From positions 62,001-126,000 of the forward strand of contig CADCXA010000026.1 of NCBI GenBank assembly GCA_902806565.1: a DNA stretch of 64,000 bases, in the 5' to 3' direction. Both the position numbers and the translations under genes were made by a program. The notes below the pieces were generated by a model. It was not told the DNA's origin and searched no databases. It saw only the letters and a list, made by a program, of their open reading frames with translations. This document shows, piece by piece, positions 37,806 through 47,525 of the stretch (within the stretch, counting starts at the first letter, position 1; every line of letters starts with the position of its first letter). This stretch comes from Hypoxylon rubiginosum. Its lineage: Eukaryota; Ascomycota; Sordariomycetes; Xylariales; Hypoxylaceae.

Positions 37806-38520
37806 ACGGGGCCAGCGTATAGCGGACTCAGAGAGACCACAGTTAGACAACTACCAAGTTATGTCTTACCTACAAGAGTTAGTGTATACCTACCTCTCTA
37901 TAACCCACTTCAACTACTTGTCTAAGACTGATAATAAAATCTGCGGGGCGGTCGGCACAAGTCGTCACAGCTATTTACCACCACCAGAAACATCTTGGAG
38001 GGGGAAGAGGCGAGCACCAGTTCCATAGGCTAGACAGCGCTGGCATCACCCTGGCGTGTCGTACTGAGGCATGTCCTTGGAGGCAATGTCAAACTTTCAC
38101 CAGGCGATTTTATAATCACTCTGAGGCTCGACCAATGTTACCTCCCGAATTTACCCAGTGGACCGACCCTGACCAAGTCAAGAGGATGATTTCCGAGATT
38201 TAGGCTCTTCTTAAAGCAACACAATGAACAAGAGAGCCAGAAGCATTACACCCATCGTACGCAAGCCTACTAGGAAACCCTGACCCTGGGGCGGGACAGG
38301 CGACGAACATTCGCACGTCCGAGCAGTAGATGGAGGAGGTCAAAGCCACTGCTCAAAAGCAACGTGGTAAGTAAATTCAACCCTAACATAAATCCAAGAT
38401 ACTAACTATAGTAGATGGAGTACCTCAGCAATGACTCTACTACTCCTAGCGCAGTACTACTCCTAGCGCAGCTTCACGCGCGCCGGCGTTAACAAAGTCC
38501 AGACCTCGCATAAAGGTTGG

Positions 38521-38578
38521 TGTCGTACACATAAGGCCCTTCTACACTTGACGTAGAAGCGGCGTCGCTTTTGCGACA
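38521..38578 (+). mobile_element. 58-bp palindromic mobile element, copy B
   Basis: Same length and tips as copy A but in the opposite orientation, with a few differences near the centre (CCCTTCTAC arm and a different loop). It is flanked by GTTGG on both sides, a perfect 5-bp target duplication. Without the element and one duplicate, the surrounding candidate reading frame continues. Confidence 0.85.
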
Positions 38579-38907
38579 GTTGGCACAACGTTCGCACCAT
38601 CGACGCGGAGGCGAACGGTAGCGACGAAATAGGGGCTCAACAAGCTCCTGAATGACCCGGCGCTACAGACTAGCGAAGCAGATCATGAAATCTAGGAGTC
38701 TTGAATACCGCAACCGTTTGGGTATCTCTCCCCACAATCCCTCCATTTATCTCTTTTTCATTTCTTGACTAACGTTGGCGCGTACAGCCCTACCCAGTGT
38801 GGGCGGATCCTGACAGCCTCACACGCCGAGGTCGCCTCCCTCGCGACGGCCGTGGCTACGATAATGTGATCTACCACGGGTATGCCCTCGATGCCAGGAT
38901 GTTATAA

Positions 38908-39489
38908 CCGATAACATCTTCTCCCGTATTCCCTTTTCGCTGGAACACCCTCGCAAGGATTGCCCATCACGGGCTCTCTTGGTCCCCCGCCCGCGTCAAC
39001 GATGACACGGGATATCTACCTATACAAAACTAGACCGTGCTAATTTAACTCTTGAGAAATATTCGCGTCCTTTTCTTTCTTTCTTTTATTTGACCTCTCT
39101 CATCCTCCGCGAAGGTCTTCCTCCACACAGATCTCCCCATCGTATACATCCAGTTATCCTATTCATTTCTCCACCCTCCCACCAAGTAGATCATTTCTAT
39201 CGAGGGAAGAAAAAGACACCAAGAATGGTGTCCAACTATCAGCGGTTCACAGGAATGAACGAATACCTGTACAGGACAGGAATGGCAAGCAATGCGGAGA
39301 TCAGGGACCCTGAGTTCCCTTTCTGATACGAGTCTAACGTCGAAGGGGGGTTTTCTTTCTGCTTTGAAGGGTGGTATCATAGGAGGCTTTCGGAATATCC
39401 TCTTAATCACTTCGACACATCTTCGTATACTCCCTAAACCTCTTCGAAACCTCTCCACCTTTTCTCTCCTTCGATAGCTCCACCTTACA
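38908..39489. other. Intergenic, no confident gene
   Basis: About 580 bp. A pyrimidine-rich stretch at 39,060-39,130 resembles a fungal promoter/initiator. A 78-codon frame at 39,090-39,326 has no recognised feature. Confidence 0.4.
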
Positions 39490-40161
39490 ATGGCGGAAGC
39501 TGTAAGAAAATCCTCGCCCCATACTCGCTTGATGTCGTATTCTAACACTACTTATAAAGCAGCATCCCTCGGGCTACGTCACCGCCATGACCAGTCCGGG
39601 ATCCGTCGCGTCCCCCCCCCCCTCAAGTCCGCCACAAGCACCGAGGCCACCCAGCCTCCCAAGGTTAATTTCTTGTTTGTGGTAAACGAGATGGGCATCG
39701 CCCAGGACGTAACTCTGGGAGAGGACGAGTGGGAAAACCCTGTCCCGCCCAAGCTCAGGGCCGAGTATGGCCCTGAGAAGGCGGAAAAGGTCTTCCGCTT
39801 CCGCGACGGAAGCGTGCAGCCCGCACCCGAGGACCAGAGCGGCAAATACTGCTGCATGTGGATCAACTCGGACGGCATCAGCTGTGAGCATATCTCTAAG
39901 GACAAATGAAATGCACATAAGGAGGCAAACTTCCATTACCACGAGAGGGCTTTGGAGCTAGGACACCTCCCGGTAAACACGGGCCCCATTAGCGTTCAAG
40001 TCACCCAAGAGGCAGATGAATTAGCTAACTTATACCGTTACCTACCAGGTCGTCGCGCAAGCCGAACCAAGAAGGCCGTGGATGGATGGCCAGTCAAGTC
40101 CTCTCGGGAGTGCAGAAGGAAGATAGTGGAAGGATCGCGGAAAGGGAGTTCGGCAACATGA
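39490..40161 (+). pseudogene. Coding remnant with in-frame TGA (CCHH-like segment)
   Basis: ATG 39,490 opens 139 codons ending at TGA 39,907-39,909. The same frame then stays open to 40,161, and the peptide reads on smoothly across the stop (CEHISKDK / NAHKEANFHYHERALELGHL), with Cys and His residues spaced like a degenerate zinc finger. A single C-to-T in CGA would create this TGA. Homology is not recognised. A short intron is possible, but GTGAGC...CATAAG would be only about 38 bp, too short. I infer a damaged gene, perhaps once continuous with the coding-like segments downstream to 41,490. Confidence 0.4.
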
Positions 40162-40708
40162 CCGTCCTTTAGGGAATAATAAACACGCTCGCACACATTC
40201 CATCGACTCAGCCCCTTTATCACCTTTCCACAACCCTTCATCGTGGGTCTTCACTCGTACCTACGACTCGATCCCCCACTAATCGGAGGTCGACTGGCAT
40301 TCCTCCATGCAACGCCCCGGCCTCTAATACGGCGAGAACGCGCAATCCGCCTAGAGGTTCTAGTTCGAGGGACACGAGATCTAACCTGGTGAGCTCGACG
40401 ACTTCTACCTCGACAGCGCCGTCACAAGAACGGCAGCTTGTAGCGTTACTCGGCCAAGAGAGTGCACCCCGGACAATCAGAGCACACTTGTCCACATCGA
40501 ATCCCATAAACACCTTCACTATGACAGGAGAGCTTCAAAATACCCAAGCAGGTAGGCTCACCTTTTTCCTCTTCAACCTAGACACCCACTTATTTCGACG
40601 CACCCTTAGCAAAGACACCACACATTTCTCCATCAATCAACTCTCCAATCATAAATCTAGGTGTCGGCCACCATTGCCCCCAAACGTACCCGCGAGGCAA
40701 GAGCAACC

Positions 40709-40909
40709 ATGGAAAAGCAAGACAGCAAGGAGGATTCACAGGAGCAAGCCACCGAGGAGCTCAACATCAGCGAGATACTTGCTGAAGCCCAAAAGTATGA
40801 AGATGGCATTAAGGAACATAGCGAGCAAATCGAACTGCATGCCAAGATATTCGGAGAACTCACATTCGTCATACTCCAGCAATCTCCCATACGCAAAGAG
40901 TTGACCTGA
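40709..40909 (+). pseudogene. Charged coiled-coil-like segment, possible exon
   Basis: A 66-codon ATG frame (context ACCATGG) that is also open upstream to a plausible acceptor at 40,660 (ATCTAG). The peptide is Glu/Lys/Gln-rich (ATEELNISEILAEAQKYEDG) and should be helical. Just past its TGA another frame (40,915-41,110) gives a protein-like stretch (GDIWLFQEGLSCLSTLQGAD), as if a one-base change in the G-rich run near 40,908 had split one gene. Function unknown. Confidence 0.3.
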
Positions 40910-41064
40910 GAGGGGGGGCGGGGACATTTGGCTGTTCCAGGAAGGTCTGTCTTGCCTGAGCACCCTCCAAGGTGCCGACATCTTCAAGGACAGTCGCCAG
41001 TCCTACGGCGATCTCGAGGTCTGCCGAGAGGATGAGGGGTGGTCAGGACCGCATAACGAGATAA

Positions 41065-41490
41065 GGGGGCGGCTGGTCACCCTCGTTCATCGCTATAAAA
41101 GAGCAATACTCTGAACCTGATGGAAGTCAGGGTCCTGTCGCTGAACTACAATATTTATTTTCGGGCACGAAGTACGCCATAATCAACTTCTACACCAATG
41201 AAGAGGAGGCTATTGCGGCAAATTTTACACTTGCAAAGCTAGCGGATGAATACTTCATCCCAAAAGTCCTCTGCTTCGGTCAGATTCACTGGGATGATGC
41301 GAAGGATCTAGCCGAAAATTATTACAAGAAAGGTGCAACTCGGCACATTTTGGTCTTCTTCAAGGACGGCAAAAACTTCGCCGTAAATGGCCGCGATACC
41401 ATTTACGGATCGGGCAGTGCGGGCTGGAAGGGGGCGATCGAGAAACTGGGTGCGGAGGCTCGGAAGCATGTTGAGCAAGCCAAGAGATAA
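41065..41490 (+). pseudogene. Thioredoxin-like coding segment without ATG or CxxC
   Basis: A 141-codon open frame with no in-frame ATG, ending TAA at 41,488. The order of elements is that of a thioredoxin fold: a beta strand (KYAIINFYTNEEE), a helix, then GATRHILVFFKDGKNFAVNG, matching the 'PT..FFKDG..V' region of thioredoxins, and a C-terminal helix (GAIEKLGAEARKHVEQAK). The usual CGPC redox motif is replaced by TNEEE, so even if expressed it would not be a classical disulfide reductase. The lack of a start codon means it is a 3' exon or a dead fragment. Upstream coding-like DNA is in another frame. Confidence 0.5.
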
Positions 41491-41540
41491 CCTATGGGGA
41501 TGTATAGGTGCCCACCCTTGATCCACTGGCGCTCATTCCA

Positions 41541-41542
<2 letters not shown>

Positions 41543-41584
<42 letters not shown>
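41543..41584 (+). repeat. (CAT)14 microsatellite
   Basis: Fourteen pure CAT/ATC triplets just downstream of the thioredoxin-like segment. Frames through it give poly-Ser, poly-His or poly-Met/Asp shadows and are not genes. Confidence 0.95.
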
Positions 41585-41680
41585 TGCAACCGTTTGCTTC
41601 GCCAACCACCGAGCGAAGCGTCGCGTCGTCAAAGACCGCGACGAGAACAGCGCCAGTTTACCTATTTTCTCTTTTGTCCG

Positions 41681-41872
41681 ATGAGCAACCCCCGTTTTTA
41701 TAAGAACCCCTCGCAACTATCCGTGGTATTCGAGTCTCGCTCGTCTTGGCTGGACCGCGAACCTGAGCCTATCCAGACCCATCCGGTGAACGACGAGGGA
41801 TGGCTTAAGGCCGTCGAGGAGGTTAACGTGAGATTTGAACAGGCCTACTGGTCAATCTACAGAAAGGTTTAA
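41681..41872 (+). CDS. Small 63-residue ORF, uncertain
   Basis: ATG 41,681 to TAA. The peptide has plausible protein character (DREPEPIQTHPVNDEGWLKA, then VRFEQAYWSIYRKV). The frame is open upstream only from TTG. No family, signal peptide or membrane segment was seen. It may be a fragment of the decayed region on its left. Confidence 0.3.
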   Translation: MSNPRFYKNPSQLSVVFESRSSWLDREPEPIQTHPVNDEGWLKAVEEVNVRFEQAYWSIYRKV

Positions 41873-42593
41873 CGCATGGTGTAGAGTGAGGTAGAGGCTG
41901 GTAACATCACTTTTCACATAGCCCCTGTCATGGGCAGTCGTAGGATTAACCATTCTGAAGAGTCTGCTAAGAAGGCCTACACATCATCGATTCGAAATAT
42001 TAGCATACAGAACCTGAGTCTTTGGAAACGATATCTCATCTACACTAGTCCTTCCTATACGGTTTCGTATTGTTCCCTTAGCTAATAACTGCAATAAGGC
42101 CTCGCTCCGCCGGAAGATCAGCAGTGACCGTCTTTCCGCGTCTAAGGACTTTTAGTGGCAGTTTGATTTCTCTTCTAAGCTAAAAAATAATAAAAGACGT
42201 TACACACTATATCAATTACTCGGCCGTAGAAGAACGATACAAGGTATTGAAATTAATGAGTGGAAGCTATTCAAGCACTAACAGGTAGGCTAATAATCAG
42301 GTAGCTACCTAGTATCCAAGTACGGAAGAAAAAACCTAAGAATACCAAACTTATACCGATGAATGGAGAGACCGACTTGCCAAATCCCCGAGGCGAAAAT
42401 TACCTGCAGACTTTGACACTTCACCAATATCTAAAGGCTCATTAGTGCTGTATCATTCTTCCTGCCCATTGATGTAACCCCCTCTTTAACATATCCCCGC
42501 GAAATACCTCGTATTCTTTCACTACTACCAACACGAACCCCGTAAGTAAAATTCGGAGTCGCCGCGGCAGGATTGAAATCTTGGGCCAACCGA
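41873..42593. other. Intergenic, 3' side of the 840-codon gene
   Basis: About 720 bp of ordinary composition with no open frame worth calling. Confidence 0.6.
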
Positions 42594-45116
42594 TCAAGAC
42601 TCCGAGCTAAACGGGACCGGGCTCTGGATATAGGCGTCCATCTTCTGCTGCGTCCAGTCGCCGGTCTTCCCGATGTTGGACATGACGCCGGTGGTGGCGC
42701 CCCCGCCGAGGAGCACGGCGAAGATGCCGCGCAGGGGGAAGTCGGCGTACGCGGCGCGGCCGAGGTCGAACGGCGGCGCGGTCGCGAACAGGTCCTCGAC
42801 GGTGGGGTGGCCCACGAGGGCCGCGGGCTTGACGGCCAGGATCGCGGGGTGGACGTTGGCGTAGTCGCCGCCGATGGCCGCGTCCCCGAAGATGTACGTG
42901 CCGCCGCTGCCCCAGTGCTCCTCCTCCAGGTTCTTGACCGCCGCGCCCCTGTCCGGGATCCGGCTCGCCGGGACCTGCCACGGCATCACGGGCACCCGCA
43001 TCTCGAAGCTCAGGCAGCCGCAGAAGTCGAAGAAGCGGCCCCACTCGTAAGGGCCGTAGCAGTAGCCGTTGACGTACGCGCGCTGGGTGAAGTCGTCGGC
43101 CTCGTAGCGGTCGACTGCTAGGAAGTCGGGCGCGTACGCGCCGTCGTACACGCCCAGCGACTGGATGTAGGCGGCCGTCTGCCGGGCCATCTCCGCCGGG
43201 CTCTCGGCGGCGGTTGCGGCGTCGCCCTTGGCGTAGATCCACTCGGACCGGCCGACGCCCCACAGGTTGACCTGCCAGCCGAACGTGACCCCGGGGCCGA
43301 CGGTTCGGAACAGCCAGTTCACGGCCAGCACGTAGCCCTTAAGGGTGTCTGTGACCTCGCTCGGGACGGACGCGTCGACCCCCCGGTACGCGAGCGCGTC
43401 CTCGAGGGGCTTCCGCACCGGCATGGCGTAGTCGGGCGCGAACGCCTTCTGGCACTCGCCGAGGAAGTCCGGGTTGACGACGTAGCCCGCGGGCACGTCG
43501 GGCTTGCCGTGCTCCTTCGCCTTGTTTACGGACAGGATCAGGTTGCCGAAGCTGTGGGCGAGGCCCCCGGCGTTCTGCAGCTGCGTCGCGCTGTCGCCGA
43601 GCGACAGGTTGACGGTGTAGGAGATCAGGACCGGGAGGACGGTGTGGCCGCCCCCGATCGCCTCCTCCACCGTGGCGGCGAGCTGGACCGTCTTCGTCGT
43701 GGCCGGGTCGTCGGGCAGGTCGGTTCCCGCGTCGCCGGCGCCGTCGTTCCCGGCGTACTTGAAGAGCGAGGACGCCTTCGCCGCGATGAAATCCTTGCCG
43801 TCGAGGTCGGACAGGTCGGACAGGGCGCCGAAGCTGAGGAAGTTGGGGAACCCGTGCACTTCGAGATCGGCCCCTTTCTGCGTCGTTAGGTTCAGAACAC
43901 TGCTGCCGTTGCTTGCGACCGCCAGCGTGGCGTCGGTTTGGACGGCATAGGCGGTCGAGTTGTCGATGAAGCCGGTAGCCTGGACTGCGTACTGGCCCGG
44001 CGCGACCGGCACGTCGAATTTCGGAGAGGCCGCGTTCAGCCGGACCTCCTGGGTGTAGACCAGGTCCGATTCTGTGGTACTGAGGCGGACGGATATGACG
44101 TTGCTAGAGCTCTTGAGATCGGTGTTGATCTTAATTGGCAGGGTCACGAAGCCGGTGGTGTCAATTCCCGCCGTCACGATGTCACTTTGGCTGATGGAGA
44201 CTTCAACTAGTTTGTTCTCCAGAGACGTGGGCTTGATGGCAAGGTATTGCACATTATTCAAGAGAATCTGGGCGCTGACATTAGCATTGCCTGATGCGGG
44301 CAGTCGACGCAGCTTCGTCAAGTGGTTGCTAGGGCTGTGGAAGTCGCGGAGCTCAGCACCGGTAGCGTAGTCGATAACCTTGCCGTGCATCTGTTTCTTG
44401 TTGAGGGGCGGAGAGAGCTGCCTGATGCTTACGTCGAGGGCGGAGTATTTTTGGACGGTGCTGTAAGCTAGTTTGACGGTTGTCGTCTCTCCAACCTTCA
44501 CGCTCACTGAGCTAGGTGAGACTTGAGCGGTGGCAACGACGGTTTCGTCCGAGTTGGTGAGCTCGTCGGCCGTGATGGTGTAGGTTCCGGCTGCCACCTT
44601 GTTTGCTTTGACCTTTCCAAGCACCACAGAAAGGGGAGTAGGCTGGCTGTCACGGAAAAGAGTGACACCCTGCTCGGAGTCCGCAAGAGCCTTGTCAGGG
44701 GCAGCCGCACAGTCGACCTCAACTGTGCCGCTGGGCAGGTCATCTGCGTAGAGTGCAAAGGACCCCGTCCAGGTATCCGAGTCAACCGTTAGGTTGCCAT
44801 TGATTCCAAAGGTGATCGAGTCGCTAGCCTGGAACGTGTGGGGACTCCCAACAATGATTTGGGCCGTGACAGCTACGGTCTTGTCGTCAATGGGCTCGAT
44901 CGCGATGTTGGTTGTGGTCTGTTGCCAGGGGCTGATCGCAGTGTTGGCGGTAATGGGAGCCGTGACAAAAGGCGACTTGAACGTAACACCGAGGTATTCA
45001 TTAATGGTTACGGCACTCTTGTCCTCATAGCGAATGTTGGAAACAACAAGGGTTCCATACCACTCACCGGCCCCATCGCCGACTTTGACATCGAAAATAA
45101 TATTCTTCGGAGACAT
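42594..45116 (-). CDS. Putative glycosidase-like protein, beta-rich N-terminus plus bacterial-type C-terminal domain
   Basis: Intronless, 840 residues, from ATG at 45,116 (MSPKNIIFDVKVGDG). No signal peptide is visible. The first ~430 residues are Thr/Ser/Val-rich and alternate like stacked beta-sandwich or carbohydrate-binding domains (TGSFALYADDLPSG, PGQYAVQATGF). Residues about 440-840 look like an (alpha/beta)-barrel hydrolase domain: LPVLISYTVNLSLGD, GYVVNPDFLGEC, then PDFLAVDRYEADDF with acidic residues at a strand end, YVNGYCYGPYEWGRFFDFCG, MPWQVPASR, HWGSGGTYIFGD and LRGIFAVLLGGGATTGVMSN. I know similar segments from bacterial proteins annotated as hydrolases or cellulose-binding proteins, so horizontal origin is plausible. 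The catalytic half is about 70% GC against about 57% in the N-terminal half. Substrate unknown. Confidence 0.75.
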   Translation of the reverse strand: MSPKNIIFDVKVGDGAGEWYGTLVVSNIRYEDKSAVTINEYLGVTFKSPFVTAPITANTAISPWQQTTTNIAIEPIDDKTVAVTAQIIVGSPHTFQASDSITFGINGNLTVDSDTWTGSFALYADDLPSGTVEVDCAAAPDKALADSEQGVTLFRDSQPTPLSVVLGKVKANKVAAGTYTITADELTNSDETVVATAQVSPSSVSVKVGETTTVKLAYSTVQKYSALDVSIRQLSPPLNKKQMHGKVIDYATGAELRDFHSPSNHLTKLRRLPASGNANVSAQILLNNVQYLAIKPTSLENKLVEVSISQSDIVTAGIDTTGFVTLPIKINTDLKSSSNVISVRLSTTESDLVYTQEVRLNAASPKFDVPVAPGQYAVQATGFIDNSTAYAVQTDATLAVASNGSSVLNLTTQKGADLEVHGFPNFLSFGALSDLSDLDGKDFIAAKASSLFKYAGNDGAGDAGTDLPDDPATTKTVQLAATVEEAIGGGHTVLPVLISYTVNLSLGDSATQLQNAGGLAHSFGNLILSVNKAKEHGKPDVPAGYVVNPDFLGECQKAFAPDYAMPVRKPLEDALAYRGVDASVPSEVTDTLKGYVLAVNWLFRTVGPGVTFGWQVNLWGVGRSEWIYAKGDAATAAESPAEMARQTAAYIQSLGVYDGAYAPDFLAVDRYEADDFTQRAYVNGYCYGPYEWGRFFDFCGCLSFEMRVPVMPWQVPASRIPDRGAAVKNLEEEHWGSGGTYIFGDAAIGGDYANVHPAILAVKPAALVGHPTVEDLFATAPPFDLGRAAYADFPLRGIFAVLLGGGATTGVMSNIGKTGDWTQQKMDAYIQSPVPFSSES

Positions 45117-45265
45117 GGTTAAGTGTGAGCTGGTTCTTGACTTACGTCAAGGCAATGGTGTAGAAGGGGTTGAACTGTTGATAGAGCTGTTGAAGGCTTG
45201 GATATATGAATGGTGCTGGTGCTTGATCAGTAAAATAGAACACGAAGGATAGTAGGAAGGACTAC

Positions 45266-45273
45266 TTATATAT
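45266..45273 (-). promoter_or_regulatory. TATA-box candidate of the glycosidase-like gene
   Basis: On the minus strand this reads TATATAAG, 150 bp upstream of the ATG at 45,116. Sequence and distance suit a fungal core promoter with a leader of about 100 bases. Confidence 0.5.
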
Positions 45274-47525
45274 CCAAATCCCTCCCATAACACAGGTCTA
45301 ATCCAGTCCGATGTACGGGAGCCACAACCCTTCCCGTGTCAAGCGGTCAGAGAATGCAACCCAAGCTTGGCTTTGTATATCCTATCCTTGCCGACCGACT
45401 CCAGCTAACGATGAATCATCTTCTAGAGATATTAAACCACCTAGGTAGTCACAGCGTGGGCTTTCAGCTACTGAAGTTGACTCTAGAGGCGGCGGGTTGT
45501 CGTCATAAGATCCGGCCTATGCACAACAATCTCAGCTACCATGCAAGCAGCGGAATGCATCTGACGATAACACCATCGTTAAATCCTACGTTACTAATAA
45601 TCTAGGAGGCTAAGGGGGTATACACATAAAGGAACATATCTTTAGGCGTGCTGGTAAGTAGAAAGAAACCCCACGAAAGAGATCGTATGCTACACCAGAT
45701 ACGATTATATGAGGGTGCTTTTTCGTATTTCCTAGATTGTGGCTTTGGCTCAACTGCCCAACTGGGACTTTGATTCGTATTTTAATCTTGAATCTCATCT
45801 CTAGCCTAGCCACATTCATAAACAAAGCATGCACATATCTCTGTTAACACCTCACATACCATCGTTAAGAGACTTGCCGTCTCTAGGCTTACTTGAATTA
45901 CACAGCAGCCTGGAAACTCTGTGTGATATACAATACCACAATCCTGATAGTTGAATAGAAAACTCATGATACAAGACATTAGGCTGAAGAAGTGTTCCGC
46001 GAACCCGCCTTCACCGGCCAGCAATATCCGCAGCTGTATATTCTGGACGACTTCTAGAGATTGGTCGAGGTATGCATCTAGGTTCTCATGAGGTGGCTCC
46101 TTCAGCTCCTCTCTTGCATCTAGAAGTTCACGTGGAAGAAGATCTATCCTAAGTTCGTTGACCATCAATACGGAGCAGAAAGCTCCACGAATGTAGGCGA
46201 TTAATCTCAGCTTTCGGCCATGCATTTTAATCATGCCTTTCAGCGAGTAGCTTGACTGACAGTCCGGTGTAAGACGGTATGATGTCGTACATATAAGGCG
46301 CTTCTACATTACTCGTAGAAGCGGCGTCGCTTTTGCAACATATGGGAAAAGTCGGTATTATCTAGTTGGTATAGAGGTAGTATTGTACAAGCTGCGCACT
46401 TCACGTGATACCCGTATGAGATACTTCATATACGAACCCCATCATGGTCACTGGCAGGTTGTGCTGGCGAGTTACTTGTAGAACTTATCAGAGGCTCTGC
46501 GGGAGGACCCGTGGCATAGTTTAATTTAGCAAATACAACCTTATGTCCCTGCGTCCCCGCTTCAGCACGACGCATTCTAGAGATGAGTCGGTGTGTTCGG
46601 CGTATTCTAGAAAAGGGAATGTACGGCATACCGGTATACCGTCTTACCGTCTTACCGTCTTAAAAGCGGTCAGTGGCCATCGCGCGCTACCATGTTCAGC
46701 CGGTCCGTCTCCGCGATTCTCATGGTGGCTGGAAATATGCAAGATTTCGCGGTCCTGTCAGCGCTGAAGAACTTCGTTGCGTCGCAGCCGGTCTGACGTA
46801 CAGGTTTAATAACCATCGAAATCCCTTCTTCAGCTTTCACCGGAGCAATTCGTACATGATGCATCATTTTCACGGCCACATACTGCATGTAGGTCGGTGC
46901 TGAGTTTCTCGATTATGAGCTGTGAAGATGCGATCGTGCGCAATGACAACGTAAGTGTAGGCAGCCACAGATATTCAGCTAACTTCCTCGAGAGCCCAGC
47001 GGAATCGCTGCCCGACACGCCGGATATCGTGAATTCGAGAAAGCTATCGCCATCACCATTGAGGAGATCTCTCTAGCTCTCGATTTGGAACGCCGTTACT
47101 CCTGAGCCCCCTCAATACGGTCGCGGCCTAGTTGTAAGCAGCACACCAGAATCGCCAGCGTTCGAGAATTTTCAAACTTTGCAATTGATGCAAATTAGCC
47201 AAAGTATTGAATAATGAAAGTTTCAGTAGATACATATCTTGAAAATACATATACGCACAGAAAGGGGTGACGTCATATCTTTTGTGTGACCCTATGACAT
47301 CAGCACCCAGGAAGGTTGATTGCCAGCATGTCGATCTAATAAAAACACCGATTCAGCAACATCAAGTTAGCAATTGTTCAATTATCTCTTCATTACGAAA
47401 TACCTAGAAACGCTACGAGAAAAACCTACAACCTACATTTCACGACCTTAAGTCATCCAATTGCCTTCCATAGACGCCATCCCCAAAACACAAAAAAAAT
47501 AAAAGTTACATACGAACTTATCACA
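45274..47525. other. Intergenic, one doubtful ORF, (TACCGTCT)n repeat
   Basis: About 2.2 kb. A minus-strand ATG frame at 45,806-46,234 (142 codons) has a protein-like acidic helix (LDAREELKEPPHENLDAYLD) but no recognised family. It ends only about 50 bp from mobile element copy C and may be a gene fragment. Three 8-bp units (ACCGTCTT) lie at about 46,637-46,660. The stretch 47,000-47,520 is AT-richer and ends in an A-rich leader before the next ATG. Confidence 0.45.
46283..46340 (+). mobile_element. 58-bp palindromic mobile element, copy C
   Basis: Identical to the reverse complement of copy A except that the last bases read CAACA instead of CGACA. The flanks are TATGA on the left and TATGG on the right, an imperfect 5-bp target duplication (4 of 5). 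It has the same inner stem CTTCTAC/GTAGAAG. Confidence 0.85.

Larger units (their letters stand above)
37407..38907 (+). pseudogene. Possible decayed multi-exon gene interrupted by two 58-bp elements
   Basis: Several protein-like stretches follow in order: ATG exon 37,407-37,559 ending in a good donor (AAG/GTAGGT); a Cys-containing stretch (CRTEACPWRQC); a segment with MLPPEFTQWTDPDQVKRM; a donor/acceptor pair (GTAAGT...CTAACTATAG) near 38,367-38,414; and a last stretch (PYPVWADPDSLTRRGR) behind a GACTAAC branch site and CAG acceptor at about 38,788. The frame is broken by TAG and TGA codons that would be CAG, CAA or CGA before C-to-T change. Removing each 58-bp insertion plus one target copy leaves the frame undisturbed. 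The stop count is only modestly below chance, so coding origin is a hypothesis. No family recognised. Confidence 0.35.

Noticed and set aside
37748..38578. A single ~830-bp transposon with 58-bp terminal inverted repeats
   Set aside because: Each 58-bp copy has its own distinct 5-bp target duplication, so they are separate insertions.
39883..39920. Intron removing the TGA at 39,907
   Set aside because: The only GT-AG pair (GTGAGC...CATAAG) would be about 38 bp, below the usual fungal minimum, and would delete the smoothly continuing peptide.
41494..41716. Poly-Ser, poly-Met and poly-Asp ORFs
   Set aside because: Translations of the (CAT)14 microsatellite in different frames.
42573..43889. 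Several long open frames on both strands within the glycosidase-like gene
   Set aside because: They arise from about 70% GC in that region (few stops in any frame); their products are Arg/Ala/Gly-rich and carry no domain.
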